Origin: Thermohalobaculum sp964576075 | Lineage (GTDB): Bacteria; Pseudomonadota; Alphaproteobacteria; Rhodobacterales; Rhodobacteraceae | Reading direction: 5' to 3' | Assembly (NCBI GenBank): GCA_964576075.1 | Contig: CAZNTX010000006.1 | Coordinates: 16,801-80,800, forward strand | DNA: 64,000 nucleotides | Shown here: one piece after another, positions 34,313-43,493 of the stretch | Layout: the number at the start of each line of letters is the position of its first letter | How positions within the stretch are numbered: the stretch's first letter is position 1 | Position numbers and translations under genes: made by a program | The notes under the pieces: generated by a model | Databases searched by the model: none | Seen by the model: only the letters and a program-made list of their open reading frames with translations | Told to the model about the DNA's origin: nothing

Positions 34313-36070
34313 TCAGGCCGCGAGATGGTCGGGACCGTCGAAGCTCGGCGTCGGGGCGAAGGGCTGGCCGAACAGCTCCGCGAGGTCGAGCCCCGGCAGC
34401 ATCGGCCCGATCTGCGGCGCGGGCGCGGGCTCCGGCGCCTCCACCGGCGTGTAGGCATAGTCGGCCCAGCCTTGGTAGACCCCGGATTCGTCGTAGATCA
34501 CGAAGTCCTCCGGCGAGATCTCGGCGAGCCCGTCGTCGAAGGTGAGGAAGGGGACCTCGCGAGACTCCGGGTCGTCGGTCACGAAATGGAGGCTGTCGCC
34601 GTCGAGGATCAGCTTGGCACCGTCGTCGGCGGTGTGTGCGGGCCCGTGATGGATCTCGTCGGCGGTGACACTGTGGCCGAGCGCGGCGAAGTCCTCGTCG
34701 GAGAGGTAGATCTTGTCCGTGCCCGGCTCGAAATCGACGATCCGGTGCGTGCCCTCATGGGCCTTGAAGACGAAGACGTCGCGCCCCTCGCCGCCGATCA
34801 TCACCTCGCCGCCGTCGGTGCCGCCGACGAGCGTGTCGTTGCCGGTGCCGCCGACGAGCACGTCATCGCCCATCCCGCCGAGCAGCAGGTCGTCGCCCGC
34901 CTTGGCGTCGAGATAGTCGTTGCCGTAGACGCCCGAGTCGGTGCGGCGCAGATACTCCCCGGAGCCGGGCTCCAAGACGTAGAGGCTGGTGAGGATGTCC
35001 GCCCGGCCGGTGCCCTCGACCTCGGCGGCGTCCTGGACGATGTCGAACTCGGCGAGCGCCTCCTGCATGTGCTCGCCCTCGGGGTGCATCCCCCCGATCA
35101 GGAAGACCACGTTCTCGATCTCGGTCTGCAGGAACTCAGCCGTCGCTTCGGTGTCGAACACGTTGATCGTGTGCTCGACGCCCTGCCAGTCCTCCAGGGT
35201 CTGTTCGAGTCCATGCTCCCACACTTGGCCCTGATGCTGGTAGCCGTAAGGGTTCCCGGAGTTTCCCCCCTCGCCGAAATTCCAGTTGTAGCTGCTGAAC
35301 CGAAGTTCGTTCGGAAAGCGGATATAGCCGTCACTTTGATTGAAAATCTCGATAGTCTCTGCTCCCATGTACCAATGGATGGGTACATGATCAGAAGATA
35401 AATAGTATTGCTGATGAAAATGGACTTCGATACCCCGATCAAACCATTCTGGAGACAAGAACGGGTATTCGTAGTAGCTGACCCACCGGGTCGCCTCGAT
35501 CTGGATATCGAAGGACTCGCGCATATGGCCGTGCATCGCCTCGAGCTGCTCGAGCGCCCAGTCGAGATCCTCCTGGACCGAGTCCTTGCCGAAGGCGCCG
35601 TATTCGAACGCCTCGACCGCCGCGATCCGCGCGGCCATCGCCATGCTGAGGGTGGCGGTCATGTTGACGACGTCCGCGGGGGAGGGGTCGTTGCCGAGCT
35701 CGACGGGCAGGCGCTGCTTCAGATCCGAGATCAGGGTCTGCGCCATCAGCTTCGAGCTGGCGCCGTCGACATCGCCGTCGTCGATGGTCTTGAGCACCGT
35801 CTCGGCTTGCGCGCGGTATCCGGCGAGGTCGATCGAGAGCTGGTAGTCCATCAGCTCCTCGGTCTGCTCGTCGATCGCCTCGAGGATCTTGCGCTCCATC
35901 CGCGCGAGCGAGCTCTGGAGCTGCTCGGTCGTGTTGTCGCCCATCCGCAGGAGCTTGGCGACGAACTCGCCGGGACTGTCGGCTTGCATCGCACCCCCGA
36001 CGGCGCCGGCGAACTTCGCGACGGTGTTGAACGCGCTCATCGCGGCGATGGTGGCAGTGAAAACACCCAT
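34313..36070 (-). CDS. RTX-repeat protein with unrecognised N-terminal region
   Basis: A 585-residue probable type I-secreted calcium-binding protein. Residues of about 383-435 contain RTX nonapeptides of the GGxGxD type (GGMGDDVLVGGTGNDTLVGG), followed by DVFVF and DFEPGTDKIYL, the usual cap of such repeats. The C-terminal 100 residues have the acidic, hydrophobic-ended look of a secretion signal region. Residues 1-200 are largely helical and acidic with no signal peptide; residues 200-380 are aromatic-rich (HFHQQYYLSSDHVPIHWYM). Neither part is recognised. The section encoding residues about 205-290 is clearly less GC-rich than the rest. No type I secretion genes are in the window. Confidence 0.75.
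   Translation of the reverse strand: MGVFTATIAAMSAFNTVAKFAGAVGGAMQADSPGEFVAKLLRMGDNTTEQLQSSLARMERKILEAIDEQTEELMDYQLSIDLAGYRAQAETVLKTIDDGDVDGASSKLMAQTLISDLKQRLPVELGNDPSPADVVNMTATLSMAMAARIAAVEAFEYGAFGKDSVQEDLDWALEQLEAMHGHMRESFDIQIEATRWVSYYEYPFLSPEWFDRGIEVHFHQQYYLSSDHVPIHWYMGAETIEIFNQSDGYIRFPNELRFSSYNWNFGEGGNSGNPYGYQHQGQVWEHGLEQTLEDWQGVEHTINVFDTEATAEFLQTEIENVVFLIGGMHPEGEHMQEALAEFDIVQDAAEVEGTGRADILTSLYVLEPGSGEYLRRTDSGVYGNDYLDAKAGDDLLLGGMGDDVLVGGTGNDTLVGGTDGGEVMIGGEGRDVFVFKAHEGTHRIVDFEPGTDKIYLSDEDFAALGHSVTADEIHHGPAHTADDGAKLILDGDSLHFVTDDPESREVPFLTFDDGLAEISPEDFVIYDESGVYQGWADYAYTPVEAPEPAPAPQIGPMLPGLDLAELFGQPFAPTPSFDGPDHLAA
34775..34925 (-). repeat. RTX calcium-binding nonapeptide repeats
   Basis: About five tandem units of the G-G-x-G-x-D-x-hydrophobic-x type inside the RTX gene. 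In this family each pair of turns binds calcium in the parallel beta-roll, which folds after secretion. Confidence 0.85.
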
Positions 36071-36385
36071 GATCTGTCTCCGTGTCCGGTTTCTTGCGTT
36101 CCTTCGGCGCGGTCGGTGTGACCCCTCGACTTTCTACTTGAGGGGGTCGTTCGATCACTGCCCCGCCGCTGAAGGTTATTTGGGATCTGGATGTATCAGT
36201 GAAATGTTTTGTAAGGTTTCGATTGTGTCGATCCGGTGGCAGCGCGCTTACAACAGGGCGGCGCGCCGCGCGAGGATCGGGGATGCCGGTCTTGAATTCC
36301 TCGCGCTAACCTCGCAAGCACACGGCCGAACCCCGCTGGCCGGACCGCCGGGGCGCGCGGGCGAAATTGCGAAGGGAGGCGACGA
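36071..36385. promoter_or_regulatory. Divergent region between RTX and MscS genes
   Basis: A 315-base gap without a gene. Bases 36165-36240 are markedly AT-richer than the surroundings and probably hold the leftward RTX promoter, though I could not fix a clear -35/-10 pair. In the RTX leader, arms 36120-36127 and 36140-36148 form a hairpin with one bulged base. On the plus strand AAGGGAGG just before 36386 is the MscS ribosome site. Confidence 0.45.
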
Positions 36386-38455
36386 ATGAGGGAGTCCAGA
36401 ACAGCGCGCGCCATGTCGCGCCTCGACCGGCTGGCCGCGGCGGCGGTCCGGGCGGCGCTCGCGCTCGCGCTCGCGCTCGGGCTCGGCCTCGGCGCGGCGG
36501 CGCAGGAGGCCGGGCCCGCCGGCGCCCCCGGCGCCGAGGGAGACGAGGCGCCGGCCCCGGGGACGGCGATCTCCCGGGCGAGCCCCGTCGCCGGCGGCGC
36601 CCCGGGCGCGCCGAGCGTGGCGCCGCTCAGGACCGACAGCCCCCGCGCCACGCTCGAGACCTTCCTCGGGCTCGCCTCCGACATGGAGGCCCGGCTCGAC
36701 AGCTACGCCAAGCGCAAGACCGACTTCACGGCGCGGCGGGTCTCCGCGGTGGTCACGGAGTTCATGGAGATCGTCGATCTCTCGAGCGTGCCCCCGGCCT
36801 CGCGGCGCGACGTGGCCAACGACACCCTCGCCTATCTGATGGACATCTTCGGCCGGATCGCCCCGGTGGACCTCGAGGCCGTTCCTGGCTCGGACGCCTT
36901 CCCCGACGACGGCCCGGCCTCCTGGCGCGTGACGGGCACCCCGCTGCGCATCGTCCGCATGACCGAGGGGGAGAAGGTCGGCGAGTTCCTGTTCGGGCCG
37001 CGCACGCCCGACCTGGCCGAGCGGTTCTTCGAGCGCGTCGAGCATCTCGCGCTCCGCCACGAGACCGATCTGCCGGTCCAATCCTGGACGCGGACCTTCC
37101 CGCAATGGACCGGGCCGATGCTGCCCGCAGGGATCGCCGTGGCCATGCCGCAGGCGCTGCGCGACTTCGCCTTCGACACGCCGATCTGGAAGATCCTCGC
37201 CACCCTGCTCATCACGGCGCTGCTGGCGGCGGGGATCGGGCTCGCGCATTGGCTGCTGGCGGGCGCTGGCGGGCGCACCACGCTGGCCATCCTGCGGCGG
37301 ACCGTCACGCCGATCCTGATGCTCGCATCGGTGGTGTGGATGGGCCCCTTCCTGCAGTTCCAACTCTACCCCTCCGGCGATTTCGCGGCGGCGACGAAGG
37401 TGGCGATGGTGGTGGTCTGGTATTCGGCCTGGGTCTGGCTCGCCTGGCTCGCCATCAAGGCGCTGTTCGCCTGGATCATCCGGCTGCGCGGGATCGAGGA
37501 CGACGGCTTCGACGCCCATCTCTGGCGGCTCGGGGGCACGGTGCTCGCGATCCTCGTCAGCGTCGTCATCATCGGCGACGGCGCGACGCAGCTCGGGCTG
37601 CCGGTCTTCAGCGTGCTCGCGGGCCTCGGCATCGGCGGCCTGGCGGTGGCGCTCGCCATCCGCCCGACGCTCGAGAACCTGATCGGCGGGATCATCCTCT
37701 ATATCGACCAGCCGGTGCGCGTCGGAGATTTCTGCTCCTTCGGGGACAAGAGCGGCACCATCGAGGCGATCGGGGTGCGCTCGACCAAGATCCGCGCCCT
37801 CGACCGGACCATCATCACGGTGCCGAACGCCACGCTCGCGGATATGCAGCTGATCAACTACGCGCGGTGCGACCGGATGCTGATCCAGACGAGCCTCGGT
37901 CTGCGCTACGAGACCAGCGCGGAGCAGCTGCGTTTCGTCCTCGTGAAGATCCGCGAGATGCTGCACGCCCATCCGAAGATCGATGCGGATACCGTCCGCG
38001 TCCGCTTCGCAGGCTATGGCGCCTCCTCGCAGGACGTCGCGATCCGGATCTATGCGCTCACCGACGACTGGAACGAGTATTTCGCGATCCAGGAGGACGT
38101 GCTGCTGCGCATGAAGGACATCGTGGAGGGGGCGGGCACCGGCTTCGCCTTCCCCTCGCAGACCCTCTACATGACGCGGGACGAGGGGCTCGACGAGGCG
38201 CGGACCGAGACCTCCGAGGCCGAGGTCGCGCGCTGGCGCAAGGGCGGGCGGCTGCCCTTCCCGCGCCTCGCCAGTGCGCGGGTGCGCGCGCTCAGCGGCA
38301 CGCTCGACTATCCGCCGAGGGGCTCCGTCGAGGCCCATAGTGAGGACCAAGGCTGGGAGGACAGCGCCGAGCGGCTCTCCGCCGCGGAAGACGAGGACGC
38401 ACCGGAGAAGCCCGGAAAGCCCGGGAAGCCCGAGAAGGCCGGCCCGAAGACCTGA
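36386..38455 (+). CDS. Mechanosensitive ion channel, MscS family
   Basis: A 689-residue MscS-family channel that would open under membrane tension to release solutes after osmotic downshock. A hydrophobic leader with (Ala-Leu)n-(Gly-Leu)n composition ends near AAAQEA. A periplasmic region of about 220 residues precedes four to five membrane segments. The pore helix shows the MscS pattern LAGLGIGGLAVALA, followed by the beta domain with IIGGIILYIDQPVRVGDF and VPNATLADMQLINYAR. The C-terminal tail is acidic and charged. It resembles larger MscS variants with extra N-terminal domains. A strong AAGGGAGG site supports the ATG. Confidence 0.87.
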   Translation: MRESRTARAMSRLDRLAAAAVRAALALALALGLGLGAAAQEAGPAGAPGAEGDEAPAPGTAISRASPVAGGAPGAPSVAPLRTDSPRATLETFLGLASDMEARLDSYAKRKTDFTARRVSAVVTEFMEIVDLSSVPPASRRDVANDTLAYLMDIFGRIAPVDLEAVPGSDAFPDDGPASWRVTGTPLRIVRMTEGEKVGEFLFGPRTPDLAERFFERVEHLALRHETDLPVQSWTRTFPQWTGPMLPAGIAVAMPQALRDFAFDTPIWKILATLLITALLAAGIGLAHWLLAGAGGRTTLAILRRTVTPILMLASVVWMGPFLQFQLYPSGDFAAATKVAMVVVWYSAWVWLAWLAIKALFAWIIRLRGIEDDGFDAHLWRLGGTVLAILVSVVIIGDGATQLGLPVFSVLAGLGIGGLAVALAIRPTLENLIGGIILYIDQPVRVGDFCSFGDKSGTIEAIGVRSTKIRALDRTIITVPNATLADMQLINYARCDRMLIQTSLGLRYETSAEQLRFVLVKIREMLHAHPKIDADTVRVRFAGYGASSQDVAIRIYALTDDWNEYFAIQEDVLLRMKDIVEGAGTGFAFPSQTLYMTRDEGLDEARTETSEAEVARWRKGGRLPFPRLASARVRALSGTLDYPPRGSVEAHSEDQGWEDSAERLSAAEDEDAPEKPGKPGKPEKAGPKT
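36455..36478 (+). repeat. Hexamer tandem repeat in MscS leader
   Basis: Four perfect GCGCTC hexamers, followed by two degenerate ones, encode the Ala-Leu/Gly-Leu core of the MscS signal sequence. Copy changes would keep frame and only lengthen or shorten the hydrophobic core. Confidence 0.7.
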
Positions 38456-38473
38456 CCGGCCGAGGGCGGGCCG

Positions 38474-38500
38474 CGCGCGCCGGGAAGGCCCCGGCGCGCG
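38474..38500. terminator. Strong hairpin between convergent MscS and slipin genes
   Basis: A perfect 11-base-pair stem (cgcgcgccggg / cccggcgcgcg) with a 5-base loop lies centrally in the 51-base gap between two converging genes. It could act in both directions, though no T tract follows. Confidence 0.6.
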
Positions 38501-38506
38501 GCGGGC

Positions 38507-39256
38507 TCAGCTCTTGAGCTTCTGAAACAGCTCGAGGGGCAGCGGCAGGAGGATGGTGGAGGCCGGGCTCTGGGCCGCGTCCTGGAGCGAGTTGAGATAG
38601 CGCAACTGCATGGCGTTGGCGTTCTCGCCGATGGTCTGGCTCGCCTCGACGAGCTTTGCGGCGGCCTGCGCCTCGCCTTCGGCCGAGATCACCCGGGCGC
38701 GGCGGTCGCGCTCGGCCTCGGCCTGCCGGGCGATGGCGCGGACCATCGAGTCGTCGATATCAACGTGCTTGATCTCGACATTCGTCACCTTGATCCCCCA
38801 GGGATCGGTCGACTCGTCGAGGATCGACTGGATGTCCGCGTTCAGCCGCTCGCGCTCGGAGAGCATCGCGTCGAGCTCGTGCTTGCCGAGGACCGAGCGC
38901 AGCGTCGTCTGCGCGAGCTGGCTCGTCGCGGCGCGGAAGTTCTCCACCGAGATCACCGCCTTTTCGGGGTCGACGATGCGGAAATAGAGCACCGCGTTGA
39001 CCTTCACCGAGACGTTGTCCTTCGAGATGATGTCCTGCGAGGGCACGTCCTCGACGAAGACGCGCAGGTCGGTGCGCACGATCTGCTGGATCACGGGGAC
39101 GATGAAGATGAAGCCCGGCCCCGACACCTTGGTGAAGCGGCCGAGGGTGAACAGCACGCCGCGCTCGTATTCGCGCAGGATGCGGATTCCGTTGGCCAGG
39201 AAGAGGCCGAGGAAGAGGGCGATCAGCCCGTAGACGGAGAGGTCGGTGAGGCTCAT
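38507..39256 (-). CDS. Slipin (SPFH/stomatin-like protein)
   Basis: A 249-residue SPFH (Band 7) protein that assembles into membrane-microdomain cages and works with NfeD-type partners. One N-terminal membrane segment (LIALFLGLFLANGI) is followed by the Band 7 domain with YERGVLFTLGRF and VNAVLYFRIVD, and a coiled segment RQAEAERDRRARV. ATG lies within the nfeD stop (4-base overlap), as commonly seen for slipin-NfeD pairs. Confidence 0.9.
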   Translation of the reverse strand: MSLTDLSVYGLIALFLGLFLANGIRILREYERGVLFTLGRFTKVSGPGFIFIVPVIQQIVRTDLRVFVEDVPSQDIISKDNVSVKVNAVLYFRIVDPEKAVISVENFRAATSQLAQTTLRSVLGKHELDAMLSERERLNADIQSILDESTDPWGIKVTNVEIKHVDIDDSMVRAIARQAEAERDRRARVISAEGEAQAAAKLVEASQTIGENANAMQLRYLNSLQDAAQSPASTILLPLPLELFQKLKS

Positions 39257-40665
39257 GGGGGGGTCTCGCTTTCCTTGCGGCGGACGGTGAGCGTGAGGCC
39301 GTCGAGCGCTGCGATCTCCACGGTCTCGCCGGGGGCGAGCGCCTGCGGCCCGCGCGCGCGCCAACGCTCGCCATGCGCGCGGACATGGCCCTGCCCGCCG
39401 GCCCAGTCCTCGACGCGGGCGGGCAGGCCGATCATCGCGGAGGCCCCGGCATGGGCGCGCTGGCGCCGGGTCGCGAGGACGGCGCCGACGACGAGGGTGA
39501 CCACGAGGAGGCTCATCAGCGTGATGCCCGCGATCACCCCCTCGGAGATCTGGTATTGCGGGGCGTCGGTGTCGATCAGGATCGCGGCCCCGATGGCGAA
39601 GGCCGCCGCCCCGCCGACGCCGAGCACCCCGAAGGCGGGCGTGACCGCCTCCGCGGCCATCAGCGCGAGGCCGAGGGCGATGAGCGCGAGCCCGGCATAG
39701 TCGATCGGCAGGAGGTTCAGCGAATAGAGCCCGAGCAGCAGGCAGATCGCGCCCGGGATGCCGGGGCCGAGCCCGGGGCTCGAGAGCTCGAAGAGCAGCC
39801 CGTAGAAGCCGATCGTCATCAGAAGGAGCGCCACGTTCGGGTTGGAGAGCACCCCGAGGAGGCGCGTGATCAGCGAGGGCTCGACCGTCTCGATCCGGGC
39901 CCCGGCGGTGGCCAGCACGCGGGTCTCGCCGTCGAGCGCGACCTCGCGGCCATCGAGGGCGGCGAGGAGGGCGGGCAGGTCGTCGGCGACGATCTCGACC
40001 ACGCCCGCGGCCTTTGCCGCCTCCGCGGAGAGGCTCGCCCCCTCGCGCACGGCCCGCTCGGCCCAATCCGCGTCGCGCCCGCGCAGTTCGGCGAGGCTGC
40101 GGATCTGCGCCACGGCGTCGTTGATCGCCTTGTCGGCCATCTTGTCCTGTTGGGATTTGGGAGCCGGGGCCGCGCCCTCCCCGCCCTCCGGGGCCGGGCG
40201 CTCGCCCCCGCCCGGAAGCCCGGGCGGACCGCCCCCACCCATGCGCACCGGCGTCGCCGCCCCCACATTCGTGCCCGGCGCCATCGCCGCGATATGGGAG
40301 GCGTAGAGGATATAGGTCCCCGCGCTCGCCGCCCGCGCGCCGGGCGGCGCGACGAAGACGGCCACGGGCACCTCCGCGGCGAGGATGGCCTTGTTGATCT
40401 CCCGGGTCGAGGTGGTCAGCCCGCCCGGCGTGTCGAGGCGGAGCACGACGAGCGCCGCGTCCCGCTCCTCGCCGGCCGCGATCGTCTCGGAGATCTGGCG
40501 CGTGGCGGGCGGGCCGATCGGCCCTGCGATGTCGGTGGCGAGCACGAGCGGCGCCTGCCCCCCGGTCTGCCCGCCCGCGAGCCCGGCGAGGCCGAGGAGG
40601 GCTGCGAGGAGGAGCGCGGCACGCCGGACTGCCGCCCGCGGCCATGCTGGGACCCTGAACTGCAT
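39253..40665 (-). CDS. nfeD: NfeD family serine protease (ClpP-class, 1510-type)
   Basis: A 470-residue membrane protease of the NfeD1b/STOPP type. A signal peptide is followed by a ClpP-like domain whose Ser-Lys dyad fits Ser114 (RAASAGTYI) and Lys179 (DKAINDAV). Membrane segments run from about 275 to 400 and an OB-fold NfeD domain closes the protein. An insertion rich in Gly and Pro (about 143-168) separates the dyad. Known relatives cleave the C terminus of the partner stomatin, and the slipin gene follows with overlap. Confidence 0.87.
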   Translation of the reverse strand: MQFRVPAWPRAAVRRAALLLAALLGLAGLAGGQTGGQAPLVLATDIAGPIGPPATRQISETIAAGEERDAALVVLRLDTPGGLTTSTREINKAILAAEVPVAVFVAPPGARAASAGTYILYASHIAAMAPGTNVGAATPVRMGGGGPPGLPGGGERPAPEGGEGAAPAPKSQQDKMADKAINDAVAQIRSLAELRGRDADWAERAVREGASLSAEAAKAAGVVEIVADDLPALLAALDGREVALDGETRVLATAGARIETVEPSLITRLLGVLSNPNVALLLMTIGFYGLLFELSSPGLGPGIPGAICLLLGLYSLNLLPIDYAGLALIALGLALMAAEAVTPAFGVLGVGGAAAFAIGAAILIDTDAPQYQISEGVIAGITLMSLLVVTLVVGAVLATRRQRAHAGASAMIGLPARVEDWAGGQGHVRAHGERWRARGPQALAPGETVEIAALDGLTLTVRRKESETPP

Positions 40666-40734
40666 GAGCCGGATATGGCCCCGCCCGGCACCGGGGGAAA
40701 GGCCGCCGCCCTGTGGCGAACCGCCCGGGGGGGG

Positions 40735-42804
40735 TCAGTCTCGCGCGGAGGGGCAGGGGGGCGGGCCGCCCCCGTCCTGCGGCTCCGCCCGGCGCAGGAC
40801 CGAGACGGTCTCGAACCGGGCGACCGGGGCGAAATGCCGGTCGAGATAGTCGTCGAGCAGCGTCACCCCGCTCGACAATGCGCTGGTATTGGGCTCGACC
40901 ACTCCGTCGAAGGCCGCGTCGCGCACCACCATGCGCACGCCATGGCGCTCGAGCGCGCAGAGGATGTCGCGCTGCACGGGCTCTGTGGTGGCGACGCCGG
41001 GGTCGAAGCTGTACCAGCGCGTCGCGGGCAGGCGGCCGGCGGCGAAATAGAGCGTGGTGTTGTTGACGAAGATCTTGTCGTGCCGGCCGGTGGCGGAGAG
41101 GACACGCTCCTCGGGCGCGGTCTCTGCGGCGAGGGCGCGGGCGGCGGCGAGGCGCTCTGGCTCGATGGTGAAGGGGGCGAGCGTCGGCGCGGTGTCGGGC
41201 AGGCGCCCGGCGAGCAGGCGCGCGCCGATGACGTCCCGGGCCGGGCTCGCCGAGGCGAGGGCCGCGATGGCGCCGAGCCCGACCCCCGCCGCCGCGATCC
41301 CCGCCGCCATCGCCCTGCGCAGCGCCCGGGCCGACTCTGGCAGCGCCGCGCGCAGGGCGAGACCCGCGGCGGTGAGCAGGAGCGTCGCGGCGATGGCGGC
41401 GCCGAGGCCCTGCTGCGGATGCGGTCGGACCCACATCTTGGTGGTCGAGAAGGCGGTGATCGAGAGGAGGAGCAGGAGGCCCACCCAATGCCGCCGCTCG
41501 AGCCGCCTCGCCGTGGCCGCGAGGACGAGCGCCCCGAGCGCCATGGCGGCGAAGGGGAGATAGACCGTCGCCGTCGGCAGCGGCGCGTGGCGGAAGGCGT
41601 CCCAGCCGGGGAAGGGGAGGCTGCGCGCGGCGACGTAGTTGTCGGTCTGATAGGTGACGATCTCGCGGAGGGCGGGCACGAGGATGCCGGCCGCGAGCAT
41701 CGCCGCGACCGCGGCGCCCACGAGAAGGAGCACCCAGCCCGCGCCGCCGAGCACCGCGCGGGCATAGGCGCGGGCGTCGGTCTCGCCGCGGCCGAGCGCG
41801 ACGGTCCACGCCGCGAGCACCGGCAGGCCGAGGGCGAGGAGCGCGATCGGCCCGAAATCGTAGCGCACCGTGGAGACCGCCGCGATGACCGCCGCCACCG
41901 GCCAGACCTTGGCTGCCGAGGGTGGGGCGAGCGCCGCGCGCATGGCGAGCGGCGCGCCGAGAAGGAGCAGGAGCGTCGCCGGCACGAGCGGGTAGAGCGG
42001 CGAGCGGTAGAGCACGAGAAAGGCGAGCGCCGCGAGGATGGCCGCGGCGATCGCGCTCGCCGGCCGGGCCGGGGCGGGGACCGTGGCGGCGAGCGTCCAC
42101 CAGGCGACCGGCACGAAGAGCGCGCAGAGCGCGGCGTCGTAGGCCCTGGCGACGAGGGCGGAGGGCTCGAACAGCGCGAAGAGCCCGCCGAGCGCCAGAT
42201 ATTGGGCGGGGCCGTAGATCGCATAGAAGTCCCGCCCCGGCAGGTCGCCCGCGGCGACGAGGAGCCCGCCGGTCAGCACGATCCCCTCGTCGAAGGGGCC
42301 GATCAGCGTCGGCAGCGCGAGGAAGACCAGCCCGCCCGCGGCCAGCGTGCCGAGCCCGCCGACGGCCGCGGCGCGGACCAGACGCCCGTCGGCCAGCGGC
42401 CCGTCCTCCTGCAGCCCGTCGAACACGAAATGGCGCGAGGCGAGGAAGGTCAGCACCATCGGGCTCGCGAGCCCCGCGAGATGGGCGAAGAGATCGGCAT
42501 GCCAATCGAACCCGATGGCCGGGAACACCCCGCGATAGAGCGCGACGCTCACCGTCCAGACCAGGACGAGCGCGAGCAGGTTGACAACGGCGTATTTCGC
42601 GTATTGCCGGCGCACGTCGCCGAGCCCGCGCTCGAAGACGAAGGCGCGGTTGAGCAGGAAGGCGGTGGTGAGCCCGACCGGGAAGGCCAGCAGCACGGCG
42701 ACCTCGAAGGGCACCGCGAGATTGAACAGCGCCCGCGAGCCCGCATTCGCCGCCGCCGCGATCGCGCCGACGCCGACGAAGCCCAGGAATGAATAGGCGA
42801 TCAT
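40735..42804 (-). CDS. GtrA domain fused to multi-spanning membrane protein (glycosyltransferase-C-like)
   Basis: A 689-residue integral membrane protein. Residues about 1-135 match the GtrA family, four-helix proteins thought to flip or handle lipid-linked sugars (FLLNRAFVFERG and LASRHFVFDG are the two GtrA halves). The remaining 550 residues have ten or so hydrophobic segments and a C-terminal soluble part, resembling GT-C membrane glycosyltransferases. Near residue 185 there is GRDFYAIYGPAQYL, the loop where such enzymes carry catalytic acids. The GtrA-to-GT-C fusion is unusual. Last gene of a four-gene overlapping operon. Predicted role: transfer of a sugar from a polyprenyl carrier, as inference. 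Confidence 0.72.
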   Translation of the reverse strand: MIAYSFLGFVGVGAIAAAANAGSRALFNLAVPFEVAVLLAFPVGLTTAFLLNRAFVFERGLGDVRRQYAKYAVVNLLALVLVWTVSVALYRGVFPAIGFDWHADLFAHLAGLASPMVLTFLASRHFVFDGLQEDGPLADGRLVRAAAVGGLGTLAAGGLVFLALPTLIGPFDEGIVLTGGLLVAAGDLPGRDFYAIYGPAQYLALGGLFALFEPSALVARAYDAALCALFVPVAWWTLAATVPAPARPASAIAAAILAALAFLVLYRSPLYPLVPATLLLLLGAPLAMRAALAPPSAAKVWPVAAVIAAVSTVRYDFGPIALLALGLPVLAAWTVALGRGETDARAYARAVLGGAGWVLLLVGAAVAAMLAAGILVPALREIVTYQTDNYVAARSLPFPGWDAFRHAPLPTATVYLPFAAMALGALVLAATARRLERRHWVGLLLLLSITAFSTTKMWVRPHPQQGLGAAIAATLLLTAAGLALRAALPESARALRRAMAAGIAAAGVGLGAIAALASASPARDVIGARLLAGRLPDTAPTLAPFTIEPERLAAARALAAETAPEERVLSATGRHDKIFVNNTTLYFAAGRLPATRWYSFDPGVATTEPVQRDILCALERHGVRMVVRDAAFDGVVEPNTSALSSGVTLLDDYLDRHFAPVARFETVSVLRRAEPQDGGGPPPCPSARD

Positions 42805-43493
42805 CCGGGCTTCCTCGCCGTGACGAGGAACTGCTTGCCGAGGATGCGCCAGGCCAGCGGCAGGGAGAGATAGGCGCGGATCAGGATCGGATGCGTCGGT
42901 GTCTTGCCCTTCATCGTGTAGGGCAGGAATTGCGGGATCACCTCGGCCACCTCGAAGCCCGCCGTCGCCAGCCCCTCGGCGAGCGAGAGATGCGAGAGCG
43001 GCAGGTAGTGGTCGTAATAGTCCCAGTATTCCTTGTAGGCGTAGCGGATGTTGGGCCCGAGGATCATGAAGCGCCCGCCCGGGCGCAGCACGCGCAGCAC
43101 CTCGGCGAACACCTCGTCGAGCACCGCCTTGGAGGGCAGGTGCTCGAGGAAGTTGGAGGTGAAGGCGAAATCGACGCTGCCGGTCTCGATCATCGAGAGA
43201 TCGGTCGCCGGGGTGCGGTGGAACTCGACGCCGGGGGCGAGGGCGCGGGCGGCGTCCGGGTTGAGATCGACGGCGATGCGCCGGCCCGCGCGGATGTTGT
43301 TGACGAACTCGCCATAGCCGCAGGCGATGTCGAGCACGGTGTCCTCCGGGCGGACGCGGGCGTCGAAATAGCGCCGGCAGAGCTCGCGCCAGACCCGGTC
43401 GCGCTTGTCGAGCCCGGTCTCGGAGAAGCGCGCGGCGTAGATCGTGGAGAGCGCCGCGCCGTCGGGCGCCCCGCGGTCCTCGCCCCCGCTCAT
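42801..43493 (-). CDS. Class I SAM-dependent methyltransferase
   Basis: A 230-residue Rossmann methyltransferase with motif I VLDIACGYGEF, post-I acidic residue in IAVDLNPD and VLRPGGRFMILGPN. It overlaps its neighbours on both sides by 4 bases (ATGA). In this operon it could methylate a sugar or lipid, but no substrate residue pattern is known to me. Confidence 0.83.
   Translation of the reverse strand: MSGGEDRGAPDGAALSTIYAARFSETGLDKRDRVWRELCRRYFDARVRPEDTVLDIACGYGEFVNNIRAGRRIAVDLNPDAARALAPGVEFHRTPATDLSMIETGSVDFAFTSNFLEHLPSKAVLDEVFAEVLRVLRPGGRFMILGPNIRYAYKEYWDYYDHYLPLSHLSLAEGLATAGFEVAEVIPQFLPYTMKGKTPTHPILIRAYLSLPLAWRILGKQFLVTARKPG

Noticed and set aside
35367..35388. Perfect 7-base inverted repeat ATGTACC / GGTACAT with an 8-base loop
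   Set aside because: It lies inside the RTX coding region with no nearby gene end; most likely chance in the AT-richer patch.
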